This document shows, in pieces, positions 61,678 through 64,000 of a stretch of DNA of 64,000 bases. Each line of letters begins with the position of its first letter. Positions within the stretch are counted from its first letter, which is position 1. The stretch comes from Sympetrum striolatum (taxonomy: Eukaryota; Arthropoda; Insecta; Odonata; Libellulidae). A program made the position numbers and the translations under genes. The stretch lies in NCBI GenBank assembly GCA_947579665.1, contig OX388345.1, positions 72,841,454 through 72,905,453 on the forward strand, in the 5' to 3' direction. The notes beneath the pieces were generated by a model. That model did not search any database. It worked only from the letters and a program-made list of their open reading frames with translations, and had not been told where the DNA came from.

Positions 61678-64000
61678 AATGTCTTGTTTTCACATCACAT
61701 CAACGTAGAAAACACGGTAAATATCACAAAATAGATTCTACATATCCAAAATAAATTTAAGAAAAATCTTATCTGCAAGATACGTTATCTTCCGCGATAA
61801 AATTATAAAATCTTGATCATAGAATGGTCGTCCTCGCAAATTATTCTTCACAGAAGTATCCTATTTTTCTCTGATGATATTATTATCAATAAACAGAGAT
61901 TTGAAATGCAGAAAAAGTTCTCCAATACAAGCAGTACTCTGTACAAGAAGATAGGCCATTCTTGTGTTAAGCTTCCAATAAAGAAAGACATCACTCGAGC
62001 CTCTGTGGAATTATATTCTATACGGTAGTATCACTCACATGGTTTGCGAAATAACACAATGACGTAAATAAGAGATACTTTCTTTAGTTTCTTTTGAGGT
62101 GAATAGAAATTTATTCGCATAGATATCTAATTACCGAACTTTTACACCGTCACAGCGGTATTATCTTTCCATCTTTAGTTGAGATATTAAAGTTTTTAAA
62201 GGGGTCCTAAATGACTTATAAGTTTGATTCTCCAAAACTCCTCATTGTTTATGAAACATACTGGAACTTAATAACATCAACTTTTTTTAATTTTAAAATA
62301 TGTTTTGCATTTTAGGCTTTAACATATTGTAGTTGTTCTAAAGCATAGTTTCCTGATCATGAGGGAGTTTTGACAAACATTATAAGTATTATTCCTCTAG
62401 TTTATGGTTGAATTTTTGGAAATTTCATATTTCTGAATGGCTGCTGTTTGAATTCTCTGAAGAACCGAAGAAGAATCACATTTAACAAGTTCAGATAAGT
62501 GTGATTTCTTTCCAAAGGTACTATTTTCTAAATTCTGAATTAGATATTTATTTGCTGTGCTTAAATATTTCTCAACCACAAATGCTGAAATTGGGTAAAT
62601 GTATACATACTCCTTCAAATTCATTGAAAATTTTATTAGTTTACTAAATTTTCAGATATATTTGATCACATGATCCCCAAATAATCCCTATTTTCTCCGA
62701 TAATTCTATCCTACACTGAATAATATTTTGTAGTAACAGTTCATAAATGTCGCGTGAAAAGCCACCCACTTGCACTTTCCTTAAAATAGTAACAGCAATT
62801 AAATAATTTAATGCATCTTACTAGGGAACTATTAAATAAATTTCTTAAAATAAGTCATTGTTAAATTACTTACTTAAAAAAATTTTTACTCAACTTTCAA
62901 ATGTTTGAATGCTTCAGAATGTAGCATTGCTATTGATACTTGCTAAAACCATGATTTTTAGCATCACTACTCTGTTGATTACAGACTATTATTGATTACC
63001 TATGAAATACAGAATCTAGACTTATTCTTGACAGTTATTTGCAGAGAATTGGATGGAACTCTCACATAAACTTAATAAGTAAGAATGAGAAATATTTTCA
63101 CAGATAGATAATAATAATAAATAAAACAATAAATTTCAAATAGATCAATGAGTCGTGCCATAAATATCATGACCCATCCTATAATAACGTATCAAATAAT
63201 AGTTTTTTTAAGTAATGGCAAATCTATTCATTAGTTCAACCAAACTCAAGGAATTCTGTTTCTGTCATGACATACCTTTCAGATGGATCGCTTATTGTAG
63301 TTTAGCTACTATTGTCTGAAAATGTATTATCCAAAACATTGGATGACGTGAAAGTTTCAAGTAGCTCATCTGCAAACACAGCAACCTTACATATGTTGAG
63401 ACTGGAAAACACTTGAGATAAACAATTTTTTATTATTTTCTTCAATGAAACTTCAGTGATTTTGAAGCTGTTCAGTGGATAAAAAAAGCTTATTAAATTT
63501 AAGCACAATTTAAATTATTGTTCACTGTATCCTATACTACAGTTCTGTGATTGTAATTTTGTTTAGAGTTGCATCAAGAGAGTATGCACAAATAGAAGCA
63601 ACATATTTAGATAACCCACCATTGTAAATTATAATTCATGATGCATGAGACTTCCAAGTAGTCTTCTACGTTAAAAATTTTGATTCAGATTCCGTAAGCT
63701 CATTGAATGAATTGTCAGATTCCTTGGAATGTAAAATTGCTCCTCATGGTTTTCATGATTTAACTTGAGACTGATTGACAGATACATTCTTTTGCTCTGT
63801 AAAGGTGGGAAATTAATTAGCAGATGAAAATCATAAACATCCACATTCTTGGATAATCAAGCAAATAATATTACGAACCACACAAAGTATGACAAATATG
63901 CTAGAAAAACTGTGTTTCGAACAAATTGTTGCATAACTTCTGTTGTATTTTGTATTAGTATATTCCTCAACATTTGATAATTGCCATTGATGCCATCAGC
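61678..64000. other. Upstream flank, unassigned
   Basis: 2.3 kb of AT-rich DNA. Minus-strand frames at 62397-62624 and 63302-63508 have a faint helix-rich look (ANKYLIQNLE and ICKVAVFADELL recall BTB/BACK proteins of the SPOP type), but the resemblance is too weak to call. No promoters or repeats with clear ends were seen. Confidence 0.35.

Noticed and set aside
62397..63508. Possible decayed BTB/BACK (SPOP-like) fragments on the minus strand
   Set aside because: ANKYLIQNLE and ICKVAVFADELL are suggestive, but the two pieces are in the wrong order for one domain and no BTB core is seen. A profile search would be needed.

Overview
The window looks like nuclear DNA of an arthropod, most likely an insect. 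It is AT-rich and intron-rich, it carries RTE-type and other LINE fragments, tRNA-like SINEs, and hAT and TA-target (Tc1/mariner-type) MITEs, and its two protein genes resemble insect or animal orthologues. The species cannot be fixed from sequence alone. An intact selenocysteine elongation factor means a lineage that kept selenoprotein synthesis, which argues against Hymenoptera, Lepidoptera and Tribolium-type beetles.

Layout. 1-5193 is intergenic, with one weak candidate exon on the minus strand. 5194-11760 (+) is EEFSEC in six coding exons (556 aa); its introns hold nested retroelement debris and a SINE. 11761-12778 is the tail-to-tail gap. 12779-60997 (-) is a complete syntaxin-6 gene in seven coding exons (260 aa by my splicing). 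Upstream of it are a promoter region with a perfect CRE palindrome and a further possible first exon at 61619-61677. The rest, to 64000, is unassigned.

Main result. Syntaxin-6 exons 2 and 3 are separated by about 36.0 kb (24580-60590). This intron has no GT-AG solution at the conserved junction. Instead it has a textbook U12-type AT-AC set of signals: a donor reading ATATCCTTTT, a branch site reading TTCCTTAAT 10-11 nt from the end, and a terminal AC. Joining the sites restores the family's conserved DTI-x-IVEKNP reading. More than half of the window is therefore one minor-spliceosome intron.

The intron is not uniform. Its ends and the two gene bodies are strongly CpG-poor, while its interior (about 25.6-57.3 kb) is CpG-rich, as if germline methylation stops inside the intron. 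The interior carries LINE and SINE pieces and several long hairpin elements. Two of these hairpins have hammerhead-ribozyme-like cores (CTGANGA, stem II, GAAA) at their apex. I found no convincing nested protein gene there.

The two genes act in unrelated processes: selenocysteine decoding at the ribosome, and Qc-SNARE fusion at the trans-Golgi and endosomes. Their convergent arrangement gives no evidence of co-regulation.
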